A DNA stretch of 64,000 nt from Sulfitobacter noctilucae (GTDB taxonomy: Bacteria; Pseudomonadota; Alphaproteobacteria; Rhodobacterales; Rhodobacteraceae). The position numbers and the translations under genes were made by a program. Where the stretch lies: NCBI RefSeq assembly GCF_000622365.1, contig NZ_JASC01000014.1, positions 558,001 through 622,000 of the forward strand. Reading direction: 5' to 3'. The notes under the pieces were generated by a model. The model saw only the letters and a list, made by a program, of their open reading frames with translations, ran no database searches and had not been told where the DNA came from. Below are positions 56,998 through 64,000 of this stretch, piece by piece (position 1 is the first letter of the stretch; each line of letters begins with the position of its first letter).

Positions 56998-57615
56998 TTG
57001 AGCCTGACGGTCCGGGACCTGACCATTGCGCGGGGCGGCGTGCCTGTTGTGGCGGGGCTGTCTTTTATGTTGGAAGAAGGGCAGGCGTTGATTTTGCGCG
57101 GGCCGAATGGGTCGGGCAAGACCACATTGCTGCGCACCATCGCGGGGCTGCAACCGGCGCTAAGCGGTCAAATTGCCGGTGCCGACGATCGCATCGCCTA
57201 TGCAGGCCATGCGGATGGCATCAAGGCGATGCTGAGCGTACGGGAGAACCTCCAGTTCTGGGCGCGTATTTTTGGCGGCACCCAGATTGACGCTGCGCTC
57301 GACGCCTATGCCCTGCATCCGCTGATAGACCGCCTCGCAGGTACGCTTTCTGCGGGGCAACAGCGGCGCCTTGGCCTTGCGCGGCTCTTGGTAACCGCGT
57401 GCCCGGTTTGGGTGCTGGACGAACCTACCGTGTCGCTGGATACCCAAGCGGTCACGATGTTCGCGGATGCAGTACGCGTCCATCTGGCCAACGGCGGATC
57501 GGCCTTGATCGCCACTCATATCGACCTTGGCATCGAGGCAGAGGTGCTAGTTATCACCCCCTTTCGGGCAGACCCCACAGATCGCGCCGGTGCCAGCGAC
57601 GAGGCTTTTCTGTGA
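56998..57615 (+). CDS. ccmA: heme exporter ATP-binding protein CcmA
   Basis: 205-residue ATPase of the CcmABCD complex that releases holo-CcmE for c-type cytochrome maturation. Walker [14 protein letters not shown], signature [14 protein letters not shown] and Walker [13 protein letters not shown] are intact. The N-terminus [16 protein letters not shown] fits CcmA, and the only sensible start is TTG at 56998. An out-of-frame ATG-CAT-TGA minigene overlaps the preceding stop and this start, so reinitiation may set expression. Confidence 0.94.
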   Translation: MSLTVRDLTIARGGVPVVAGLSFMLEEGQALILRGPNGSGKTTLLRTIAGLQPALSGQIAGADDRIAYAGHADGIKAMLSVRENLQFWARIFGGTQIDAALDAYALHPLIDRLAGTLSAGQQRRLGLARLLVTACPVWVLDEPTVSLDTQAVTMFADAVRVHLANGGSALIATHIDLGIEAEVLVITPFRADPTDRAGASDEAFL

Positions 57616-58268
57616 TCGCCCTGCTGCGCCGCGACCTGCAATTGTCCTTCCGCGCAGGCGGCGGCTTTGGCCTCGGGCTGGCGTTTTTCCTGATCGTGAC
57701 CACGCTGGTACCGTTCAGCGTAGGGCCCGAAGCCGCTTTGTTAGGCGTTATCGCGCCCGGCGTGTTGTGGCTGGGCGCTTTGCTTGCCTGTCTCTTGTCG
57801 CTCGACCGGTTGCTGGCGCTGGACTACGAGGATGGCACGCTTGATTTGCTGCTGACCGCACCCCTGCCGCTGGAAGCGGCGGTGAGCATCAAGGCGCTGG
57901 CGCATTGGCTGACCACAGGCCTGCCGCTGGTGCTGGCCGCGCCGGTGCTGGGCGTTTTGATGAGCCTGCCCCCGACCGGATACCTTTGGTTGGTGATCTC
58001 GCTGGCGCTTGGCACGCCTGCGCTGTCGGTGATCGGCACCTTTGGCGCGGCCTTGACCGTGGGAATTAAACGTGGCGGATTGCTACTCTCGCTTCTGGTC
58101 CTGCCGCTCTATGTGCCTACGCTGATTTTCGGGGCAGAGGCCGCGCGGCGCGGCGCTGCCGGGCTCGATACGTCCACACCGCTGTTGATGCTGGCAGGGA
58201 TCACGCTGGGCACCATCGCGCTGATGCCCTTTGCCAGTGCTGCGGTCCTGCGGATGGGGCTTCGGTGA
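57612..58268 (+). CDS. ccmB: heme exporter membrane protein CcmB
   Basis: 218-residue membrane subunit with six helices from a GTG at 57612 in a GTGA overlap with ccmA. It starts [20 protein letters not shown], includes [23 protein letters not shown], and ends [12 protein letters not shown]. Length and order agree with CcmB. Partner of CcmA and CcmC in the inner membrane. Confidence 0.94.
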   Translation: MIALLRRDLQLSFRAGGGFGLGLAFFLIVTTLVPFSVGPEAALLGVIAPGVLWLGALLACLLSLDRLLALDYEDGTLDLLLTAPLPLEAAVSIKALAHWLTTGLPLVLAAPVLGVLMSLPPTGYLWLVISLALGTPALSVIGTFGAALTVGIKRGGLLLSLLVLPLYVPTLIFGAEAARRGAAGLDTSTPLLMLAGITLGTIALMPFASAAVLRMGLR

Positions 58269-58347
58269 GGATGACAAATTGTCCGGCACACAGATGCCCC
58301 GCGCTTTGCCCATTGAGCCGCAGGGCAGGGGAGACTAGATAATCACA

Positions 58348-59082
58348 ATGTCTATCTGGCAATATGCAAACCCGGTCAAATTCCTGACCCTTTCCGAGAA
58401 GGTGCAGCCGATCCTTTGGGTTGTCGCAACGGTCTGCGTTGTAACGGGACTTTTATGGGGTTTCTTTGGCACCCCGGATGACTTCCGCCAAGGGTCCACC
58501 GTCAAGATTATCTATTTGCATGTGCCCACCGCCCTGATGGCGATCAATGCGTGGTTCATGATGCTGGTCGCCTCATTAATCTGGCTGATCCGCCGTCATC
58601 ACGTCAGTGCTCTGGCAGCAAAGGCCGCAGCACCCGTGGGGTTGGTGATGACGCTGATCGCATTGGTCACAGGGGCCATCTGGGGCCAGCCGATGTGGGG
58701 CACATGGTGGGCATGGGATCCACGGCTTACATCGTTTCTGATCCTGTTTATATTTTACCTCGGGTATATCGCCTTGTGGGAAGCGGTCGAGGACCCCGAC
58801 ACCGCGGCTGACCTCACCTCGGTTCTGTGCCTTGTCGGATCGGTCTTTGCAGTGCTCTCGCGCTATGCGGTGCAATTCTGGAACCAAGGGTTGCATCAGG
58901 GTACGTCGATTCCGGTCGCCACGGGTGAACGCACGGTGTCGGATGTCTTCTGGTATCCGCTGTTGACCAGCATGATCGGCTTTGGCCTGCTGTTTTTGGC
59001 ACTGGTGCTTTACCGCACTGGTACCGAAATTCGCCTGCGGCGTGCACAAGCGCTGCGCAACCGGATGGAGCGTAGACTGTGA
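58348..59082 (+). CDS. ccmC: heme-handling protein CcmC
   Basis: 244-residue six-helix inner-membrane protein that loads heme onto CcmE. The tryptophan-rich WWD motif GQPMWGTWWAWDPRLTS is intact, with periplasmic His in IYLHVPTALMAIN and an HQGTSI segment. A GTGA overlap couples it to ccmD. Confidence 0.95.
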   Translation: MSIWQYANPVKFLTLSEKVQPILWVVATVCVVTGLLWGFFGTPDDFRQGSTVKIIYLHVPTALMAINAWFMMLVASLIWLIRRHHVSALAAKAAAPVGLVMTLIALVTGAIWGQPMWGTWWAWDPRLTSFLILFIFYLGYIALWEAVEDPDTAADLTSVLCLVGSVFAVLSRYAVQFWNQGLHQGTSIPVATGERTVSDVFWYPLLTSMIGFGLLFLALVLYRTGTEIRLRRAQALRNRMERRL

Positions 59083-59237
59083 TCCCTGATCTGGGCAAAT
59101 ACGCGGTCGAGGTGCTCTCGGCCTATGCGGCGTCGTTGGCGCTGCTGGGTGGGTTGATCTATCTGACCTTGCGCCGGGGCCGTGCCGCGCGCGCGGAACT
59201 GCGGGACATTGAGAAAGAGGTGGGCAAGAATGGCTAA
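59079..59237 (+). CDS. ccmD: heme exporter protein CcmD
   Basis: 52 codons from a GTG at 59079 in a GTGA overlap with ccmC. One helix (EVLSAYAASLALLGGLIYLT) is followed by the basic cytoplasmic tail LRRGRAARAELRDIEKE, the standard CcmD layout. It holds the CcmABC complex together. The stop lies inside ccmG (8-nt overlap). Confidence 0.9.
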   Translation: MIPDLGKYAVEVLSAYAASLALLGGLIYLTLRRGRAARAELRDIEKEVGKNG

Positions 59238-59769
59238 AATCTCTCCCCTGATGATTGCTCCGCCACTGATCTTTGCGGGGTTCGTGGCCCTTGCGGCCAT
59301 TGGCATGTACCGTGAAGATCCAGATGGATTGCCTTCCACGCTGGTAGGTCAAGCCGCACCAGGTGTTCCCGAAGCACCGCTGGAAGGGTTCCCCGAGCTG
59401 AGCGCCGACATGCTGGCTGCGGGCGAGGTGACGTTGGTGAACTTCTGGGCCAGCTGGTGCCCGCCCTGCCGCGCCGAACACCCCAAGCTGTTGGAGATGG
59501 CCGCCGAGGGCATACCCATCGCGGGGATCAACTTCAAAGACACGGCTGCCAATGCGTCGAAATACCTGATTGAGGACGATAATCCGTTCTTTGGCATCGG
59601 CTTTGATCCGCAAGGCCGCACCGCCATCGACTGGGGCGTGACCGCCCCGCCAGAGACCTTCATTCTGGATGGCGACGGCACCGTGCTGTTTCGCTTTGCC
59701 GGACCTCTGGTCGGCAGCGACTATGAGCAGCGGTTCCTGCCTGCTTTGCAGGCGGCGATGGACCAATAG
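59230..59769 (+). CDS. ccmG: thiol:disulfide interchange protein CcmG/DsbE
   Basis: 179-residue membrane-anchored periplasmic thioredoxin that reduces apocytochrome c Cys pairs. It has an N-terminal helix (PLMIAPPLIFAGFVALAAIG), the active site NFWASWCPPCRAEHPK (Cys77, Cys80), the cis-Pro region VTAPPETFILD and the family's acidic segment GINFKD. Overlaps ccmD by 8 nt and ends the ccm operon. ccmE, ccmF and ccmH are not in the window. Confidence 0.95.
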   Translation: MAKISPLMIAPPLIFAGFVALAAIGMYREDPDGLPSTLVGQAAPGVPEAPLEGFPELSADMLAAGEVTLVNFWASWCPPCRAEHPKLLEMAAEGIPIAGINFKDTAANASKYLIEDDNPFFGIGFDPQGRTAIDWGVTAPPETFILDGDGTVLFRFAGPLVGSDYEQRFLPALQAAMDQ

Positions 59770-59850
59770 GCTGCGGAAAACCTGAAGATAGGTGTCATTA
59801 TTCCCCAGAGGCACCGTCCTTTAAGGTGTTCGGTAGTAACCCATAAATGA

Positions 59851-59887
59851 AAAAGGCCCCCACAGCTCGATGCTATGGGGGCCTTTT
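59851..59887. terminator. bidirectional intrinsic terminator between ccmG and acnA
   Basis: An 11-bp stem pairs 59851-59861 (AAAAGGCCCCC) with 59877-59887 (GGGGGCCTTTT). A small inner AGC/GCT pairing closes the loop. The A-run and T-run at either end make it functional for the convergent ccm and acnA transcripts. Confidence 0.9.
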
Positions 59888-59906
59888 ATTTCAGCTATCT
59901 AGAAGC

Positions 59907-62699
59907 TTATTCAGCAGCAATCGCACCGTCTTCTTTTGCCAAATCACGCAGCACATAGTGCAATACGCCGCCGTGTTCGATGTATTCGATCTCGATCGCG
60001 GTATCGATCCGGCACTTGATCTGGATGTTCTTCACCGAACCATCCGCCATCGTGATTTCGCAAGGCACTTCCTGCAATGGCTTGATTGTGTCCAGACCGG
60101 AGATGGAGACCGTCTCTTCACCTGTCAGTCCAAGCGATTTGCGCGTGTCGCCGCCCGTGAACTCGAACGGGATCACACCCATGCCAACAAGGTTCGAACG
60201 GTGGATCCGCTCAAAGCTCTCCGCAATCACGGCCTTCACACCCAGAAGCGCGGTACCCTTGGCCGCCCAATCGCGCGAGGAACCCGCGCCGTATTGCTCA
60301 CCGCCAAAGATCACCAGCGGTGTGCCGGCCTCTTGGTGCGCCATGGCCGCGTCAAAGATCGAGGTCTGCTTGCCATCCGGCCCAAGGGTATAACCACCCT
60401 CGACGCCATCCAGCATCTCGTTCTTGATCCGGATGTTGGCGAATGTGCCGCGCATCATCACTTCGTGGTTGCCTCGGCGCGACCCATAGGAGTTGAACTC
60501 GCGCACCGGCACCTGGTGTTCGGTCAGATACTGGCCCGCTGGCGTGGTTTCCTTGAACGAACCCGCGGGCGAGATGTGGTCGGTGGTGATCATGTCTCCC
60601 AGGACCGCCAGCACTTTCGCGCCTTCGATGTTGGTGATCACGCCCGGCTCTGGCGACATGTTCTGGAAGTAGGGCGGGTTCTGAACGTAGGTAGAAGCAG
60701 GCGGCCAGTCATAGGTCTTGGCATCCGTGGTTTCCACACCCTGCCACTTCTCGTCACCCTTGAAGACATCCGCATATTTCGTCTGGAATGCTTCGCGTGT
60801 CACGGTCTGTTCGACCAGCTCTGCCACTTCCTGCGTCGTGGGCCAGATGTCGCGCAGATAGACGTCATTGCCGTCCTGGTCCTGACCGAGCGGGCTGTTG
60901 GCCAGATCGTGGTTCATGTCACCGACCAGCGCATAGGCCACCACAAGAGGCGGCGAGGCCAGATAGTTAGCGCGCACGTCGGGCGAAATGCGCCCTTCAA
61001 AGTTGCGGTTGCCCGACAGGATCGAGGTGCCGATCAGATCGTAGTCGTTAATTGCCTTGCTGATCGCAGGCTCCAACGGACCGGAGTTGCCGATACAGGT
61101 CGTACAGCCGTAGCCGACAAGGTTGAAACCGATGGCATCCAGATCTTCCTGAAGCTCTGCCGCTTCCAGATAAGCCGAAACCACCTGAGAGCCGGGGGCC
61201 AGCGATGTTTTGACCCACGGCTTGCGCGTGAGACCCAGCGCACGCGCCTTGCGCGCCACGAGACCGGCACCGATCATCACATAAGGGTTCGAGGTGTTGG
61301 TACAGGAGGTGATCGAGGCGATCACAATAGAACCGTCATGCAGTTGGTAGTGGCCATCCTCGGTCTGGACATAGCCGCGCTTATGGTTGCCCTCATCGCC
61401 GGGGATATCCTCTGGCTCGGGCTGGCCGCCTTCACCTTCCCAACGCACTTCGGCATTGGCTGAGGCATCTTTGCCCTCGCGCACGCCTTTGACGTATTCC
61501 GCAAAGGCCGTGTGCGCAGAAGTCAGCGCGATATAATCTTGTGGCCGCTTGGGGCCGGAGATCGCAGGCACGATGGTGCCCATATCGAGGCTGAGTGTGT
61601 CAGTGTAGATCGGCGCATAGTCCGCGTCGCGCCACATGCCGTTTTCGCGTGCATAGGCTTCGACCAATGCAATGCGGTCCTCGTCGCGGCCCGTGGTACG
61701 CAGATAGCGCAGGGTTTCACCGTCGATCGGGAAAAAGCCGCAGGTCGCGCCATATTCCGGTGCCATGTTGGCGATGGTTGCGCGGTCCGCCAGCGGCAGA
61801 TGGTCCAGACCTTCGCCGTAGAATTCGACGAATTTGCTCACCACGCCCTTTTCGCGTAGCATTTCAACGACTTTCAGCACAAGGTCCGTACCCGTTGTGC
61901 CTTCCATCATCTTGCCTGTCAGCTCAAAGCCGACAACTTCGGGGATCAGCATGGAGATCGGCTGGCCCAGCATCGCGGCTTCCGCTTCGATCCCGCCAAC
62001 ACCCCAGCCCAGAACGGCCATGCCGTTGACCATCGTGGTGTGGCTGTCTGTACCAACCAGCGTATCGGGGTATGCGACTTCTTCGCCGTTCTGGTCCGTG
62101 TCGGTCCATACTGTCTGCGCGAGATATTCAAGGTTCACCTGGTGGCAGATGCCGGTGCCGGGGGGCACAACGCGGAAGTTGTTAAACGCCTTCTGGCCCC
62201 ATTTCAAAAAGGTATAACGCTCCATGTTGCGTTCATATTCGCGGTCGACGTTCATTTGGAAGGCACGCGGATTGCCGAATTCGTCGATCATGACGGAGTG
62301 GTCGATGACCAGATCTACGGGGTTCAGCGGGTTGATCTTTTCCGCATCGCCGCCCAGCGCCACCAGACCGTCGCGCATCGCGGCAAGGTCGACAACAGCA
62401 GGAACTCCGGTGAAGTCCTGCATCAGAACGCGGGCAGGGCGGTACGCGATCTCGCGCGGGTTCACACCACCCTTGGCACCCCATTCGGCGAAGGCCTTGA
62501 TGTCATCCACGGTAACTGTTTTGCCATCCTCAAACCGCAGCATGTTTTCCAATACGACTTTCAACGCCGCAGGGAGCTTCGAGAAATCGCCCAAGCCGGC
62601 CTCTTGCGCGGCGGGGATCGAATAATAGGCAATTTTCTGGTCGCCTGCTGTGATCGTTTTGCGGGCTTTGGCTGTGTCCTGTCCGACTTGAATCGTCAT
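59907..62699 (-). CDS. acnA: aconitate hydratase A
   Basis: 930-residue [4Fe-4S] TCA-cycle enzyme isomerising citrate to isocitrate. Cluster Cys are in SITSCTNTSNP and the CTTCIGNSGPL segment. Substrate-binding pieces VGTDSHTTMVNGMAVLGWGV and FGGEQYGAGSSRDWAAKG are intact. Length is typical for AcnA/IRP-type enzymes. A near-perfect 20-bp inverted repeat lies about 100 nt upstream of its start. Confidence 0.97.
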   Translation of the reverse strand: MTIQVGQDTAKARKTITAGDQKIAYYSIPAAQEAGLGDFSKLPAALKVVLENMLRFEDGKTVTVDDIKAFAEWGAKGGVNPREIAYRPARVLMQDFTGVPAVVDLAAMRDGLVALGGDAEKINPLNPVDLVIDHSVMIDEFGNPRAFQMNVDREYERNMERYTFLKWGQKAFNNFRVVPPGTGICHQVNLEYLAQTVWTDTDQNGEEVAYPDTLVGTDSHTTMVNGMAVLGWGVGGIEAEAAMLGQPISMLIPEVVGFELTGKMMEGTTGTDLVLKVVEMLREKGVVSKFVEFYGEGLDHLPLADRATIANMAPEYGATCGFFPIDGETLRYLRTTGRDEDRIALVEAYARENGMWRDADYAPIYTDTLSLDMGTIVPAISGPKRPQDYIALTSAHTAFAEYVKGVREGKDASANAEVRWEGEGGQPEPEDIPGDEGNHKRGYVQTEDGHYQLHDGSIVIASITSCTNTSNPYVMIGAGLVARKARALGLTRKPWVKTSLAPGSQVVSAYLEAAELQEDLDAIGFNLVGYGCTTCIGNSGPLEPAISKAINDYDLIGTSILSGNRNFEGRISPDVRANYLASPPLVVAYALVGDMNHDLANSPLGQDQDGNDVYLRDIWPTTQEVAELVEQTVTREAFQTKYADVFKGDEKWQGVETTDAKTYDWPPASTYVQNPPYFQNMSPEPGVITNIEGAKVLAVLGDMITTDHISPAGSFKETTPAGQYLTEHQVPVREFNSYGSRRGNHEVMMRGTFANIRIKNEMLDGVEGGYTLGPDGKQTSIFDAAMAHQEAGTPLVIFGGEQYGAGSSRDWAAKGTALLGVKAVIAESFERIHRSNLVGMGVIPFEFTGGDTRKSLGLTGEETVSISGLDTIKPLQEVPCEITMADGSVKNIQIKCRIDTAIEIEYIEHGGVLHYVLRDLAKEDGAIAAE

Positions 62700-62800
62700 A
62701 AGAAACTCCCTTTCTGGGGCTGGTGGCTATTGGGATGTTACAACTTAGATGCCATTCTCACGGGGCCTAATCAACCGCTATTCGCGGGGTTTTCGCATTT

Positions 62801-62820
62801 TTGTATACCATGGTGTACAA
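62801..62820. promoter_or_regulatory. 20-bp inverted repeat between acnA and DUF1223 gene
   Basis: TTGTATACCATGGTGTACAA has 10-bp arms with a single mismatch. It lies 102 nt from the acnA start and 114 nt from the divergent DUF1223 gene start. The TTGTAtAC core resembles GntR-type operators, including the palindrome at 23490. The regulator is unknown. Confidence 0.6.
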
Positions 62821-62933
62821 ATTTTCGGGGTATTTCTGTGACACTGACACGGGTTTCAAGAAACCTTGATTGGTTATTTTCTCATGGCGGGGATACACCG
62901 AGGGAAACAGGTTTCGACTGTCACTGGATCGTT

Positions 62934-63632
62934 ATGAAATATCTCACCGCTGCCCTCTTTACCGCTGTCACTGCTTTCGCGGGGGCTGCCACCGCGCAGA
63001 ACACTCCCGTTGTTGTCGAGCTTTATACCTCGCAGGGGTGTTCAAGCTGCCCGGCTGCAGATGCGATCATGCATGAACTGGCCGGGCGCGAGGATGTGAT
63101 CGCCTTGGCGCTGCATGTGGATTACTGGGATTACATCGGCTGGAAAGACGTCTTTGCCGATCCTGCACATGCAGCACGTCAGCGGGCATATGCGGCGTCG
63201 GGCAACCGGCGGTCGATCTATACGCCCGAAATGATCGTGCAAGGCAGCACCGATATCGTCGGCGCAAAACCGATGAAGCTTTCCGAAGCGATTGCAGCAC
63301 ATGCAGGCAAACCGGCCTCTGTAACGGTTGGACTGTCGCGGCAGGGCGATGACCTTCGTATCACGGGCGACGTCGTCGGGACCCCGCCAGGTGTCATGAC
63401 AGTGCATCTTTTGCGTTATGCGCCGAGCCAGACGACAGAAATCAAGCGGGGTGAGAACCGGGGCAAGACATTGCGCTATAATAACATCGTCGAGGGATGG
63501 ACGGAATTGGCAGAGTGGGACGGATCAACGCCGCTGGACCTCACAACGTCAGTCTCAGGGGACAAACCTGTCGTGGTGATCATTCAACAGCAGAACGCCG
63601 GGCCAATCATGGCCGCAGCACGACTGCGCTGA
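62934..63632 (+). CDS. DUF1223 secreted thioredoxin-like protein
   Basis: 232 residues from the ATG at 62934. The signal peptide MKYLTAALFTAVTAFAGAAT cleaves near AQ-NTPVV. The mature protein opens VVELYTSQGCSSCPAADAIM with a CSSC redox motif (Cys36, Cys39), followed by HVDYWDYIGWKDVFADP and RRSIYTPEMIVQG, all DUF1223 hallmarks. Probably periplasmic; substrate unknown. An upstream in-frame extension antisense to acnA is not credible. Confidence 0.92.
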   Translation: MKYLTAALFTAVTAFAGAATAQNTPVVVELYTSQGCSSCPAADAIMHELAGREDVIALALHVDYWDYIGWKDVFADPAHAARQRAYAASGNRRSIYTPEMIVQGSTDIVGAKPMKLSEAIAAHAGKPASVTVGLSRQGDDLRITGDVVGTPPGVMTVHLLRYAPSQTTEIKRGENRGKTLRYNNIVEGWTELAEWDGSTPLDLTTSVSGDKPVVVIIQQQNAGPIMAAARLR

Positions 63633-64000
63633 TCAGACTTCATCGCCGCGCCAGCGGCGGTGCACCCAAAACCATTGTTCCGGCATTTCACGCACCCGCG
63701 CTGCAAGACTGTCGTTCAATGCCTGTGTCATTGTCTCGGCATCGGACGGTTGGATGGGCGCTTCCAATACCGCATCAAAGCTCAACCCGTCAGGTTGCCG
63801 GATGCCGTAAAACGGGATCAGCAGCGCGTCATAGCGCAGGGCAAGCTCTGCGGCCGACAGGGCGGTGCGGGCAGGCAATCCCAGAAAATCAAGCACGGGC
63901 GCGGCATAGACATGCTGATCGAACAGCAAGACAAGCTGCCCGCCGCCTTTAAGGTGCCGCACAAACCCCGCCGTACCTCGCCGCCCTTGTGGAAAGACCG
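63633..64000 (-). CDS. lipid A biosynthesis-type lauroyl acyltransferase, C-terminal part
   Basis: The last 122 codons of an LpxL/HtrB-family acyltransferase; the frame is open through the right edge, so the N-terminus and its HX4D active-site motif are outside the window. Visible features are the GGGQLVLLFDQHV segment, TALSAAELALRYDALLIPFYGIRQ, and the closing EMPEQWFWVHRRWRG typical of the family. It acylates lipid A precursors or related lipids at the inner membrane. Convergent with the DUF1223 gene, with no spacer. Confidence 0.9.
   Translation of the reverse strand, partial: VFPQGRRGTAGFVRHLKGGGQLVLLFDQHVYAAPVLDFLGLPARTALSAAELALRYDALLIPFYGIRQPDGLSFDAVLEAPIQPSDAETMTQALNDSLAARVREMPEQWFWVHRRWRGDEV

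Noticed and set aside
59847..61463. 538-codon open frame on the plus strand opposite acnA
   Set aside because: Antisense to a clear aconitase; composition is that of a codon-bias shadow and it begins inside a terminator hairpin.

Overview
The window looks like chromosomal DNA of an aerobic marine-type alphaproteobacterium of the Rhodobacteraceae (Roseobacter group). This is inferred from gene content and order: a cbb3 oxidase gene beside fnrL and a tandem UspA gene with two FNR boxes, soxBDAG sarcosine oxidase, monomeric NADP isocitrate dehydrogenase, a split cytochrome c maturation set, and the blocks ruvX-ccmI, YfgM-BamB-Der and yajC-secDF-ccmABCDG. Coding is dense and GC-rich, with many ATGA and GTGA stop/start overlaps. 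I see no rRNA, tRNA, CRISPR array, prophage or intact insertion sequence.

Layout. 1-3.1 kb: ccoN (cut by the left edge), fnrL and uspA, with an FNR box upstream of ccoN and another upstream of uspA. 3.1-8.0 kb: a dimethylglycine/sarcosine dehydrogenase-like flavoprotein and a divergent monomeric icd. 8.4-23.5 kb: a compact minus-strand accessory locus. In transcription order it holds an acyl-CoA carboxyltransferase, a complete peptide/nickel-type ABC importer (two ATPases, binding protein, two permeases), a mini biotin carrier, two acyl-CoA synthetases, a single-chain biotin-dependent carboxylase (biotin carboxylase, biotin carrier and carboxyltransferase in one polypeptide) and a GntR/FCD regulator. 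A 12-bp GntR-like palindrome lies just before the first gene. This is the best candidate for an undescribed system: import of an organic acid or conjugate, CoA activation and carboxylation. 24.0-28.9 kb: dusA, a TSUP permease, a PhyH-like dioxygenase, and a DUF1289-ruvX-ccmI operon. 29.1-34.9 kb: soxB, a small membrane protein, soxD, soxA, soxG. 35-41.5 kb: sodB, a host-attachment-family protein, a LOG protein, a LysM protein and an Atm1-type ABC exporter. 41.5-47.2 kb: a DUF302 protein and an RND efflux pair whose permease is unusually long. 47.4-51.8 kb: YfgM-like protein, bamB, der, a 16-G tract with two hairpins, and a TspO-like protein. 51.9-64 kb: serS, yajC-secD-secF, a DUF498 protein, ccmABCDG, acnA, a DUF1223 protein and the end of a lipid A-type acyltransferase gene.

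How the genes fit together. Methylated glycines can be stripped to glycine by the flavoprotein at 3.1-5.6 kb and by SoxBDAG. The products enter central metabolism, where icd and acnA act. The ccm genes supply c-type cytochromes such as those of the cbb3 oxidase, whose first gene is under a likely FnrL site. YajC/SecDF and BamB with its YfgM-like partner serve envelope protein export and assembly. The 8.4-23.5 kb locus is self-contained (regulator, transport, activation, carboxylation) and sits between core genes, which suggests an acquired catabolic module.
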